Shown piece after piece: positions 1 to 6,538 of a stretch of 9,777 bases of DNA. Both the position numbers and the translations under genes were made by a program. The first letter of the stretch is position 1. Every line of letters begins with the position of its first letter. The stretch is from UBA7662 sp041688385 (GTDB lineage: Bacteria > Bacteroidota > Bacteroidia > UBA7662): positions 1 to 9,777 of the forward strand of contig JBDNIH010000108.1 in NCBI GenBank assembly GCA_041688385.1. The letters are read 5' to 3'. The notes beneath the pieces are model-generated. The model saw nothing but the letters and a program-made list of their open reading frames with translations. It was not told where the DNA came from and did no database searches.

Positions 1-107
1 AATACCCCAATTTGGGCTGTCAACTTATTGGTTTTAAAGAGCAACTGTTCGCGGTCGAGCAGTATGCTAAAATATAAGTCGGACTTCGCTATTTGCGGAA
101 GTAGCAC
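1..107 (-). CDS. possible N-terminal fragment of an outer-membrane-type protein (partial, doubtful)
   Basis: The minus-strand frame is open from the left edge to a TGA at 114-116, with a possible GTG start at 105-107. The translation begins VLLPQIAKSDLYFS and continues with LLFKTNKLTAQIGV. The second stretch resembles the early strands of Bacteroidota outer-membrane beta-barrel proteins, and the first resembles the tail of a signal peptide. An ATG lies at 120-122 in the same frame but is followed two codons later by the TGA, so the gene may be damaged, start at GTG, or not exist. It would be divergent from the ABC-F gene, with 73 bases between the starts. Only about 35 codons are visible and the plus strand is also open here, so this is a weak call based on amino-acid pattern alone. 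Confidence 0.22.
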   Translation of the reverse strand, partial: MLLPQIAKSDLYFSILLDREQLLFKTNKLTAQIGV

Positions 108-180
108 TAATAATCAATTCATTAAGCCCAAGGTTTTCTCATCAAAAAACGCGACATTTGCAGCAAATTTTGCATAGCTT

Positions 181-1806
181 ATGATTTCAGTTTCCAATAT
201 TTCGCTTCGGTACGGTAAACGGGTTTTGTTTGAGGACGTCAACCTTAAATTTACCCACGGAAATTGTTATGGCGTTATAGGCGCGAATGGTGCGGGTAAG
301 TCTACATTTCTGAAGATACTTTCGGGTGAAATTGACCCAACCGGTGGCCAAGTAAGTATTACGCCAGGTGAACGTATGGCCGTTTTAAAGCAGAATCATT
401 ACGAATTTGATGAATTCCCAGTGCTCGAAACTGTATTAATGGGCCACAATGAGCTTTATACGGTATTGAAAGAAAAAGATGCCATTTATGCCAAAACCGA
501 CTTTACCGATGCAGACGGTCTGCGCGCTGGTGAGCTCGAGAGCAAATTTGCAGAAATAAATGGTTGGGATGCCGAAAGTAATGCCGCTACACTGCTCAGC
601 AATCTCAACATCAGCGAAGAACACCACTACAAATTGGTGAAGGAGCTGGACGGCAAACAGAAAGTACGGGTACTTCTTGCCCAAGCCCTATTCGGCAACC
701 CCGATATACTTCTACTCGATGAGCCTACCAACGATCTCGATTTAGAAACCATCAGCTGGTTAGAGAATTTTTTGGCAGATTATCAAAACACAGCCATCGT
801 AGTATCTCACGACCGCCACTTCCTAGATACCGTTTGTACCCATGTGGTGGACGTAGATTTCAGCAAAATGAACATATACAGTGGCAACTATACTTTCTGG
901 TATGAGTCCAGTCAACTGGCTTTAAAACAACGTTCCGATCAGAATAAAAAGCTAGAAGATAAGGTTAAGGAGTTGCAAGACTTTATCAGTCGGTTTAGCG
1001 CCAACGCCTCCAAATCAAAACAAGCCACGAGTCGTAAAAAAGCCCTCGATAAAATCAATCTCGATGATATCAAACCTTCTAGCCGTAAATATCCGGCTAT
1101 TTTGTTCAACAATATGAGTCGGGAGGCGGGTGATCAAATACTGGAAGTAACTAACCTAGGCAAAAAGCAGGGCAACGAAACCTTATTTTCGAAAGTGAGT
1201 TTTACGGTGAACAAAGGCGATAAGGTTGCCATTCTATCCAAAAATAGCTTAGCGGCGAGTGCCCTCTACAAAATCCTATCGGGCGAAGACACCGATTTTA
1301 CCGGCACCTTCAAATGGGGTGTAACCATCAATGCCGCTTATTTACCCGCCGATAACCACGGTTATTTTGATGGCAAAAAGTTGAACCTCGTTGACTGGCT
1401 CCGCGAATACAGTTCAGGAGAAAAAGACGAACAATTTATCCGTGGTTTTTTGGGTAAGATGTTGTTTTCGGGTGAGGAAGTCCTCAAAAATTGCAGCGTA
1501 CTCAGCGGAGGCGAAAAAATGCGCTGTATGTTTAGTCGCCTGATGCTCCAACAAGGCAATGCGCTGCTATTCGACGAGCCCACCAATCACCTCGACCTCG
1601 AGTCTATCACCGCCTTGAACAATGGTTTGGTCGATTTTAAAGGCACTATCTTATTCACTACCAGTGATCATACCCTAGCACAAACCGTTGCCAATCGTAT
1701 TATTGAAGTCACCCCCAAAGGTAATCTCGATAAGTTGATGGAATTCGATGACTATATCAGTAGTGAGGTGGTAAAAGCGCAACGAGAGGCACAACTTAGT
1801 GCTTAA
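181..1806 (+). CDS. ABC-F family ATPase, YkpA/YbiT-like ribosome-associated factor
   Basis: A soluble tandem ABC ATPase (541 residues) with no membrane segments. ABC-F proteins act at the ribosome, where the linker reaches toward the peptidyl-tRNA site; some promote translation, others protect against antibiotics. Domain 1 has Walker A GANGAGKS (34-41), signature LDGKQ (156-160), Walker B ending D180-E181 and switch His210. A charged helical linker spans about 240-305 (YESSQLALKQ, FSANASKSKQATSRKK). Domain 2 has SKNSLAAS (353-360) where Walker A should be, canonical signature LSGGE (441-445), Walker B ending D465-E466, and Ser495 where the switch His is expected. FSANASKSKQATSRKK, KPSSRKYP and GFLGKMLFSGEE place it in the YkpA/YbiT group rather than EttA or Uup. 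It starts at an ATG without an evident Shine-Dalgarno sequence and ends two bases from the convergent DUF302 gene. The family is secure; the exact role (translation factor or resistance) is not. Confidence 0.95.
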   Translation: MISVSNISLRYGKRVLFEDVNLKFTHGNCYGVIGANGAGKSTFLKILSGEIDPTGGQVSITPGERMAVLKQNHYEFDEFPVLETVLMGHNELYTVLKEKDAIYAKTDFTDADGLRAGELESKFAEINGWDAESNAATLLSNLNISEEHHYKLVKELDGKQKVRVLLAQALFGNPDILLLDEPTNDLDLETISWLENFLADYQNTAIVVSHDRHFLDTVCTHVVDVDFSKMNIYSGNYTFWYESSQLALKQRSDQNKKLEDKVKELQDFISRFSANASKSKQATSRKKALDKINLDDIKPSSRKYPAILFNNMSREAGDQILEVTNLGKKQGNETLFSKVSFTVNKGDKVAILSKNSLAASALYKILSGEDTDFTGTFKWGVTINAAYLPADNHGYFDGKKLNLVDWLREYSSGEKDEQFIRGFLGKMLFSGEEVLKNCSVLSGGEKMRCMFSRLMLQQGNALLFDEPTNHLDLESITALNNGLVDFKGTILFTTSDHTLAQTVANRIIEVTPKGNLDKLMEFDDYISSEVVKAQREAQLSA

Positions 1807-1808
1807 AC

Positions 1809-2249
1809 CTATTTTGTAGCTGTTTTTACAAGCATTTCGAGGCTCTGCTCCATTTTGGTTAGCAGGGCCTTTTGTTTGATAATACCGTAGCTTATGGCCC
1901 AATCGGTGGGTTTGTCATGCAACAACCAAACTATCCCATTTTTATATACCGTAATTTTCAGCGGCAGTTCCGCAGCGATAGCAGGGTTTTCTTGCATCAG
2001 AAGCGTACCAGCCTTGGGGTTGCCAAACACATAAACGACGACTGAATCGAGCACCATGCCAACACCTTGGGCATTTAGGGCGTGATCGTACTTACTAAAA
2101 ACAGTTAATCCAGCGGCTGAAATAGCCTTTTCGAGCTTTGTGACTGTTGTAATGAAATCGTAGCTGCTTTCGGCGGCCACCTGAGGTGATTGTGCCTGAG
2201 CAAATGGAATGCTACCAACAAGTAAAAGCAGGAGAACAAAATGTTTCAT
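1809..2249 (-). CDS. secreted DUF302 domain protein
   Basis: A 146-residue protein with a signal peptide: a Lys at position 3, a run of leucines (6-10), then FAQAQ with likely signal peptidase I cleavage after Ala19, so it should act in the periplasm. The mature part matches the DUF302 family: the SSYDF start (28-32), a Leu/Ala-rich helix (VTKLEKAISAAGLTVF), an H56 region (KYDHALNAQGVGM) and the family hallmark FGNPKAGTLLM (75-85), followed by LPLKITVY (95-102). DUF302 proteins are small alpha/beta domains without an established biochemical activity; no function is claimed. The gene faces the ABC-F gene (2 bases apart) and diverges from the reductase gene across 87 bases, so it is probably transcribed alone. 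Confidence 0.9.
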   Translation of the reverse strand: MKHFVLLLLLVGSIPFAQAQSPQVAAESSYDFITTVTKLEKAISAAGLTVFSKYDHALNAQGVGMVLDSVVVYVFGNPKAGTLLMQENPAIAAELPLKITVYKNGIVWLLHDKPTDWAISYGIIKQKALLTKMEQSLEMLVKTATK

Positions 2250-2336
2250 GAGCTGATTTTAAGTTGAAGCTACACAATTCATTCGTTAGGCGGTATATGC
2301 GACTGCTTCGTATCTTACCGACAAACTCCAATAATT

Positions 2337-3179
2337 ATGTTTACCCCAGATACCCTGAACGGAAAAACCATACTCATCACCGGCGGTGGCAGCGGACTTG
2401 GCCTCGCCATGGCCAAACATTATGCTTCCCATGGCGCCAAAGTAGCGATATGTGGTCGCAATGAAACCAAATTACAGACTGCAATCAGCGAAATAGGCCA
2501 TGAGGCTGTGTATGAAGTGTGTGACGTTCGCGACTACGATGCCGTAGGGCAGATGTTCGGTCGATTGCAGCAGCAAATTGGCCCTGTAAATGGACTAGTG
2601 AACAATGCAGCGGGTAACTTTTTGTCGGCTTCTGAAGATTTATCTCCGAACGCATTTGCGACTGTCATAGACATTGTACTTAAAGGCACTTTTAATTGTA
2701 CGCAACATTTTGGCAAGGCATTAATTGCCGATAAAATACGTGGTACGGTGATCAATATCGTTACCACCTATACCGAAACCGGTTCGGCCTTTGTGCTTCC
2801 GAGTGCCTGTGCGAAAGCGGGAGTATACGCCATGACCAACTCACTCGCCATGGAATGGGCCACCTACGGCATACGTTTGAATGCCATTGCGCCTGGCCCC
2901 TTCCCCACCGAAGGTGCTTGGACCCGCCTTTTGCCCGACAAAAGCATAGAGGAAAAATACCTTAAAGGCATTCCTGCAGGTCGATATGGCAAACATGAGG
3001 AGTTGGCCAATCTCGCCATTTATCTTATGAGCGACATGAGCGATTATATTACCGGTGAGTGCGTTACCATTGATGGTGGCGAACGCTTGCAGGCGGGTCA
3101 GTTTAATATGTTTGCGAATATGTTGCCTCGCGAACAATTGCGCGGTTTTTTCCAGATGATGAAACCCAAAAAGAGCTAA
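2337..3179 (+). CDS. SDR-family 2,4-dienoyl-CoA reductase (DECR1-like)
   Basis: A 280-residue short-chain dehydrogenase/reductase. The nucleotide-binding turn TGGGSGLG is at 15-22, and Arg41 after the second strand favours NADPH. The family motif NNAAGN is at 89-94. The usual YxxxK active site is absent: four residues before Lys160 there is Ser156, and a tyrosine sits earlier at 145 (TTYTETGS). Asn94, Tyr145, Ser156 and Lys160 keep the spacing of Asn148, Tyr199, Ser210 and Lys214 of human mitochondrial DECR1, and PSACAKAG, GPFPTEGA, IPAGR and ELANLA fit the same subfamily. The expected reaction is NADPH-dependent reduction of 2,4-dienoyl-CoA to 3-enoyl-CoA, which lets polyunsaturated acyl chains enter beta-oxidation. 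It is the first gene of a same-strand cluster; a HAD gene follows after 46 bases. An SDR acting on another enoyl-CoA-like substrate remains possible. Confidence 0.85.
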   Translation: MFTPDTLNGKTILITGGGSGLGLAMAKHYASHGAKVAICGRNETKLQTAISEIGHEAVYEVCDVRDYDAVGQMFGRLQQQIGPVNGLVNNAAGNFLSASEDLSPNAFATVIDIVLKGTFNCTQHFGKALIADKIRGTVINIVTTYTETGSAFVLPSACAKAGVYAMTNSLAMEWATYGIRLNAIAPGPFPTEGAWTRLLPDKSIEEKYLKGIPAGRYGKHEELANLAIYLMSDMSDYITGECVTIDGGERLQAGQFNMFANMLPREQLRGFFQMMKPKKS

Positions 3180-3225
3180 AGCTGTTTCACTAAGTACCCT
3201 TCTTGCAAATAATTCAAAAAAAAGC

Positions 3226-3600
3226 ATGACCATAGCTATAGATTTCGACGGCGTTTTACATCGTTACAGCAAAGGCTGGAACGGTGGTGCCATTTACGAC
3301 CCACCTGTACCCGGCACCAAAGAGGCGCTAGACAAACTCAAAGCTGATGGCTGGAAAATTTATATTTTTAGTACACGCTCTAACAAGATGTTCCGCAAAA
3401 AAGATGAACCTGATCAGGAAATCGCGATGAAAACATGGCTTAACGAACATGCCATTCCTTTTGACAAAATCTGGAATTTCGGCAAACCAATGGCAGATAT
3501 CTATCTCGACGACCGCGCGATTGGCTTTCGCGGCGACTGGCAAAGCAGCATGCAAGAAATTGCTGAATTCAAACCTTGGACAGGAAGTGAGAAAGTATGA
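3226..3600 (+). CDS. small HAD-superfamily hydrolase (phosphatase)
   Basis: A 124-residue minimal HAD fold without a large cap domain. Motif I is AIDFDGVLH, with nucleophile Asp6 and acid/base Asp8; motif II is the FSTR stretch (48-51); motif III is probably Lys87 in FGKP; motif IV is IYLDDRA with Asp95 and Asp96. All catalytic positions are therefore present. GGAIYDPPVPGTKEAL after motif I and FRGDW near the C-terminus resemble small uncharacterised bacterial and phage HAD hydrolases. The substrate cannot be told; a soluble phosphate monoester or nucleotide is likely. The start codon is preceded by an A-rich stretch instead of a Shine-Dalgarno sequence. Its stop overlaps the next start as ATGA (3597-3600), implying translational coupling. 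Confidence 0.85.
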   Translation: MTIAIDFDGVLHRYSKGWNGGAIYDPPVPGTKEALDKLKADGWKIYIFSTRSNKMFRKKDEPDQEIAMKTWLNEHAIPFDKIWNFGKPMADIYLDDRAIGFRGDWQSSMQEIAEFKPWTGSEKV

Positions 3601-4058
3601 ATAGTCGCCGTCAGATAGAGGTCATGCTGCCTTTGCTACTTACCCTTCCTGCCGACCGCAAACCACTTTGGGGCCGTATGACAGCCCAGCACATGGTCGA
3701 GCACCTCGCTCTTGCGCTCACCTTAAGCAACGGCAAACGAAACGTAGCGGTGCAAACTACTCCTGATAAAATCGAAAAACGCCTTGCTTATTTACGAGGT
3801 CCAGAACGGCTCGTGCGAGGCTTCGTACCCGATGGCCCTTTGGGAGAGCTTCCACCCTTGCGTTTTGGCGATATAGCTGCTGCTACCGAAGCGGTAAAAA
3901 AACAACTCCGCGACATGGATGAATGGTTTGCTGAATTTCCCGAAAGTGAGCAAAATCACCCATTATTCGGCCCTTTGCAGGTCGACGACTGGATGACTTT
4001 TCACCTCAAACATTTTGTTCATCACCTCACTCAATTTGGGCTTTTGCCCGACAATTGA
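3597..4058 (+). CDS. DinB-superfamily / DUF1569-like protein
   Basis: A 153-residue cytoplasmic protein without a signal peptide. WGRMTAQHMVEHL (25-37) near the N-terminus and HPLFGPL (121-127) plus FHLKHFVHHLTQFG (135-148) near the C-terminus are the hallmarks of the DUF1569 branch of the DinB-like four-helix superfamily, in which histidines from separate helices often bind a metal. Candidates here are His32, His36, His139, His142 and His143. From memory, very similar sequence occurs fused to aldehyde dehydrogenase/oxepin-CoA hydrolase proteins in some Bacteroidota; that is a recollection, not shown by this window. It overlaps the HAD gene by 4 bases, and a purine-rich AGGAAG at 3582-3587 could serve as ribosome binding site. 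Biochemical function unknown. Confidence 0.75.
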   Translation: MNSRRQIEVMLPLLLTLPADRKPLWGRMTAQHMVEHLALALTLSNGKRNVAVQTTPDKIEKRLAYLRGPERLVRGFVPDGPLGELPPLRFGDIAAATEAVKKQLRDMDEWFAEFPESEQNHPLFGPLQVDDWMTFHLKHFVHHLTQFGLLPDN

Positions 4059-4077
4059 TTCCATTCACCACCTTTTG

Positions 4078-4518
4078 ATGAAAAAAACTGTCTTCAGCAT
4101 TCTTTTATTGTTCCTATTTACGCTTGTAATGAGCTGTAAAAACGAGCCAGAAAAAACAGCTGCTACTGACGGCACTGCCTTTGTCGTTTATGAGGGTGAA
4201 CTGCCTTGCTACGACTGTGCGGGTATTCGAATTAGCCTCGCGATAGACGAAAACAGCCAACTGGCCAATCGCGCCTATCGCCTCACTGAAACTTATCTGG
4301 AGAACCCAAATGCCGACAGCATCTATTCTCGTTTTGGTAGTTATCAAGTGCTGAAAGGCAATAGCCTCGATAGCACCGCCATCGTATATGAGATAGATGC
4401 TGACTTAAAACATGCCCGCTATTTTATACGTATTAGCAAAGACACCTTATTTGTTGCCGATCAAAACGGTGACCCCATACTTAGCCCTAAGCCCTATTAC
4501 CTCATCAGAACACCATGA
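4078..4518 (+). CDS. NlpE-like lipoprotein
   Basis: Starting at the ATG at 4078, the protein has 146 residues and a clean lipoprotein signal: MKKTVFS, a hydrophobic stretch, and lipobox LVMSC with the lipidated Cys20. The mature part opens with YEGELPCYDCAGIRISL (38-54), matching the N-terminal domain of the copper-homeostasis/adhesion-sensing lipoprotein NlpE, including its CxxC (Cys44, Cys47). A beta-rich region follows with RLTETYLEN and FGSYQVLKGN, as expected for this small barrel. NlpE in enterobacteria signals envelope stress through Cpx; Bacteroidota members lack the C-terminal half, so signalling should not be assumed. An earlier in-frame ATG at 4015 would place the signal internally and overlap the preceding gene, so 4078 is preferred. 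Its stop overlaps the MazG start as ATGA (4515-4518). Confidence 0.85.
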   Translation: MKKTVFSILLLFLFTLVMSCKNEPEKTAATDGTAFVVYEGELPCYDCAGIRISLAIDENSQLANRAYRLTETYLENPNADSIYSRFGSYQVLKGNSLDSTAIVYEIDADLKHARYFIRISKDTLFVADQNGDPILSPKPYYLIRTP

Positions 4519-4853
4519 CAAGCGAAAAAATAAGTATACGTGAAGCCCAAGATCAAGTAGATAGCTGGATTAAAACGGTAGGCGTACGCTACTTTAATGA
4601 ACTTACCAATACTGCTATTTTGATGGAAGAGGTTGGTGAACTTGCTCGGTTGATGGCCCGGACTTATGGCGAACAATCGTTCAAGGAAAGTGACAAAAAC
4701 CGTGATTTAGGGGACGAAATGGCCGATATTTTATGGGTACTCTTATGCCTAGCCAACCAAACTGGAGTGGATCTAACGGCTGCCTTCCAACAAAATCTTG
4801 CCAAAAAAACACAACGCGACAGCGAACGTCATCTCAACAATCCCAAACTCTGA
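4515..4853 (+). CDS. MazG-family nucleotide pyrophosphohydrolase
   Basis: A 112-residue all-alpha protein with the MazG metal-binding signature: EEVGE (38-42, EExxE) and, 25 residues later, EMAD (68-71, ExxD) within DLGDEMADILWVLLCLAN. These acidic residues bind Mg2+ and the enzymes hydrolyse (d)NTPs to the monophosphate and pyrophosphate, removing non-canonical or excess nucleotides. The length fits single-domain MazG/MazG-like proteins rather than the two-domain Escherichia coli MazG. It starts inside the stop of the lipoprotein gene (4-base overlap) and is the last gene of the plus-strand cluster, ending 18 bases from the convergent transporter gene. Family assignment is firm; the preferred nucleotide is not predictable. 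Confidence 0.9.
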   Translation: MTSEKISIREAQDQVDSWIKTVGVRYFNELTNTAILMEEVGELARLMARTYGEQSFKESDKNRDLGDEMADILWVLLCLANQTGVDLTAAFQQNLAKKTQRDSERHLNNPKL

Positions 4854-4871
4854 TCGAGTAATCGGCTGATA

Positions 4872-5747
4872 TCAAATATCTAAGTCGGCACGTTTTTGCG
4901 ACCAAATCACAACAACACCAGCTGTAATAAACATCATCAAGCTATAAATAGCAGCGGGAATTGCAATTTCTGTGCTGTTCAGCATGGCTGGGCTCAAGGC
5001 AATGGCAATGGCTAAAGTACCGTTCTGTATGCCAGTTTCAATACTTATCGCCACGCGCTGCCGGAAATCGAGTTTCCAAAATAAACCCGAGAGATAGCCT
5101 AGAAACAAGGCGCTCACATTTAAAGCCAAGGCTGGCAATCCAGCCTCCTGAAAGTAGGGAATGATGTTCTCGCGTTCCTTGAGAATTGCGAGCAGCAGTA
5201 CCAGCACAAAAAATACAGCCGATATAAGATTCACTGATTTGAGCGCCTTTTGCGTAAAAGCTGCATACCGTTGTTTGATATACATACCGATGCTCACAGG
5301 CAAAATCGTCACGACAAATATCTGGGCAAAGGTTTCGAAAAGCGGCAATTGTATCGCTTGATCGCCACCCATAAAGTGTGCAAGTGAAAAATTGAGTGTA
5401 AAGGGTAGGGTAAAATTAACCACCACACTACTGATGGCAGTCAGTGTAATCGACAAAGCCAAATCGGCCTTGGCCAGGTGGGAAATCAGATTAGAAGTGG
5501 CACCGCCAGGGCATAAGGCCAATAACATGAGCCCCACGGCTATTTCTGCTTTTAAGTCGAAAGCAAAAATCATCAACAAACCAACCAGCGGCAAAAGCAC
5601 CAATTGATTGCCTAAACCAATCATTACCGCTTTCGGAAATTTGACGATACGTTTAAAATCGGCTAAGGTGAGGGTCATGCCCATACCGAGCATTATGATG
5701 CCTAGGGCTAAGGGTAAAAAGAGGGCGGTTACAGCGCTTTGTTCCAT
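4872..5747 (-). CDS. bile acid:sodium symporter (BASS) family transporter
   Basis: A 291-residue inner-membrane protein with about nine to ten hydrophobic segments, the usual size for the family. The two diagnostic stretches are CPGGATSN (79-86), at the first broken helix with SHLAKAD following, and ETGIQNGTLA (237-246), at the second; both contribute to Na+ and substrate sites in BASS/ASBT structures. Bacterial members carry bile acids, pyruvate, pantoate or other organic anions, so the substrate is open. The start was set at the ATG at 5747 (MEQSAVTALFLPLAL), which gives the usual short N-terminus; an in-frame TTG at 5771 would add eight residues. On the minus strand a near-consensus TTAATTTG box (5769-5776) lies just upstream, so it may have its own promoter besides readthrough from comB, 71 bases upstream. 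The neighbour ComB makes an organic anion (sulfolactate), which is a suggestive but unproven substrate. Confidence 0.92.
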   Translation of the reverse strand: MEQSAVTALFLPLALGIIMLGMGMTLTLADFKRIVKFPKAVMIGLGNQLVLLPLVGLLMIFAFDLKAEIAVGLMLLALCPGGATSNLISHLAKADLALSITLTAISSVVVNFTLPFTLNFSLAHFMGGDQAIQLPLFETFAQIFVVTILPVSIGMYIKQRYAAFTQKALKSVNLISAVFFVLVLLLAILKERENIIPYFQEAGLPALALNVSALFLGYLSGLFWKLDFRQRVAISIETGIQNGTLAIAIALSPAMLNSTEIAIPAAIYSLMMFITAGVVVIWSQKRADLDI

Positions 5748-5818
5748 GGGTTCGGGTTCGGTAAACGGCAAATTAATAAATCTGTCGGAAATGCCATACC
5801 TAAACCGATGTAATCTGT

Positions 5819-6532
5819 TTAGATAGCTACCAATTCATCGCCCTGCAAAACCGGAACTTTACGCGTGAGATTGAGGGTAAGGCAAAGTTTTATGTCTTCT
5901 TCAATACCCATTTTGGCCAACCGCTGGTAATGTGATGAATGCCGTACGAATGCAAATAGATCGGTTTTCGCCTTGGCATATAAAATTTTAGCAGCCAAAG
6001 CGGCATCACAGCTGATTTGTTGATTTATGGCTAACTGCTCCACTACTGCACCGGCGAAGAGGGTGTCTTCGAGATTAAAATTATCTTTCCAGCCTGCACA
6101 AACCAGCAATACATCTTCGGGACGTTTTGCTAAAAGGTCTACAATGGCCTGTAAATTAGCGAAGCTGCCTATATACAGTTGTTTAGCACTTTTCGAAAGC
6201 TGCACGGCTTTGGTGCCATTGGTGGTGGTAAGCGCTACCTTTCGGTCTTTCACCTTCCCATTCATATAAGCAAAAGGTGAATTGCCAAAGTCGAAACCAG
6301 CAACCACTTCCCCATTGCGCTCGGCTGCCGCCAGATAACCCTGGGCTTTCAACGCCATACTTTCTTCGGGCGTGGCTACCGGTCGAATGCTGCTTACGCC
6401 GTGTTCGAAGCCAATACAAATGGCTGTTGTGGCGCGTAAAACATCAATAACTACCACCAGCTTGTCTTCCAACGCATAAAGCGGAAGTAACAATGGAGAA
6501 AGACAAACTTCTATTTTCCGTTGATCGTGCAT
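5819..6532 (-). CDS. comB: 2-phosphosulfolactate phosphatase (ComB family)
   Basis: A 237-residue soluble enzyme of the ComB family, which hydrolyses 2-phospho-3-sulfolactate to 3-sulfolactate and phosphate with Mg2+. The family blocks are all visible: VIDVLRATT (28-36), ERNG (71-74), GFDFGNSP (79-86), TTTNGT (102-107), CAGWKDNFNLEDTLFAGA (145-162) and the C-terminal HSSH (198-201). The length is normal. ComB is defined from coenzyme M synthesis in methanogens but is common in Bacteroidota and other bacteria, where the role is uncertain; sulfonate or sulfonolipid metabolism is a possibility, with no partner genes (ComA, ComC) in this window. It starts six bases after the gcvT stop on the same strand, so the two are almost certainly cotranscribed. 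The fold is secure, the physiological substrate is inferred from the family. Confidence 0.9.
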   Translation of the reverse strand: MHDQRKIEVCLSPLLLPLYALEDKLVVVIDVLRATTAICIGFEHGVSSIRPVATPEESMALKAQGYLAAAERNGEVVAGFDFGNSPFAYMNGKVKDRKVALTTTNGTKAVQLSKSAKQLYIGSFANLQAIVDLLAKRPEDVLLVCAGWKDNFNLEDTLFAGAVVEQLAINQQISCDAALAAKILYAKAKTDLFAFVRHSSHYQRLAKMGIEEDIKLCLTLNLTRKVPVLQGDELVAI

Positions 6533-6538
6533 ATAAAA

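Noticed and set aside
82..107. Imperfect hairpin (ACTTC ... GAAGT around TATTT)
   Set aside because: Only five pairs plus a bulged pair, with no T-tract; not convincing as terminator or regulator.
1787..1804. GCAC/GTGC hairpin at the ABC-F stop
   Set aside because: Short stem within coding sequence, no T-tract; not enough to call a terminator.
2250..2336. Promoter in the DUF302/reductase divergent gap
   Set aside because: The best candidate, TATCTTAC at 2311-2318, misses two of the six fixed positions of TAnnTTTG and has no good -33 partner.
2841..3233. 130-codon minus-strand open frame
   Set aside because: It lies antisense within the reductase gene, which has full family motifs; the antisense translation shows no recognisable pattern.
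4015..4077. Upstream ATG for the NlpE-like lipoprotein
   Set aside because: It would bury the lipoprotein signal peptide internally and overlap the preceding gene by 44 bases; the ATG at 4078 gives a textbook signal.
5748..5771. TTG start for the BASS transporter
   Set aside because: It adds eight residues with no family match and overlaps a promoter-like box; the ATG at 5747 gives the usual N-terminus. It is kept as an alternative in the feature entry.
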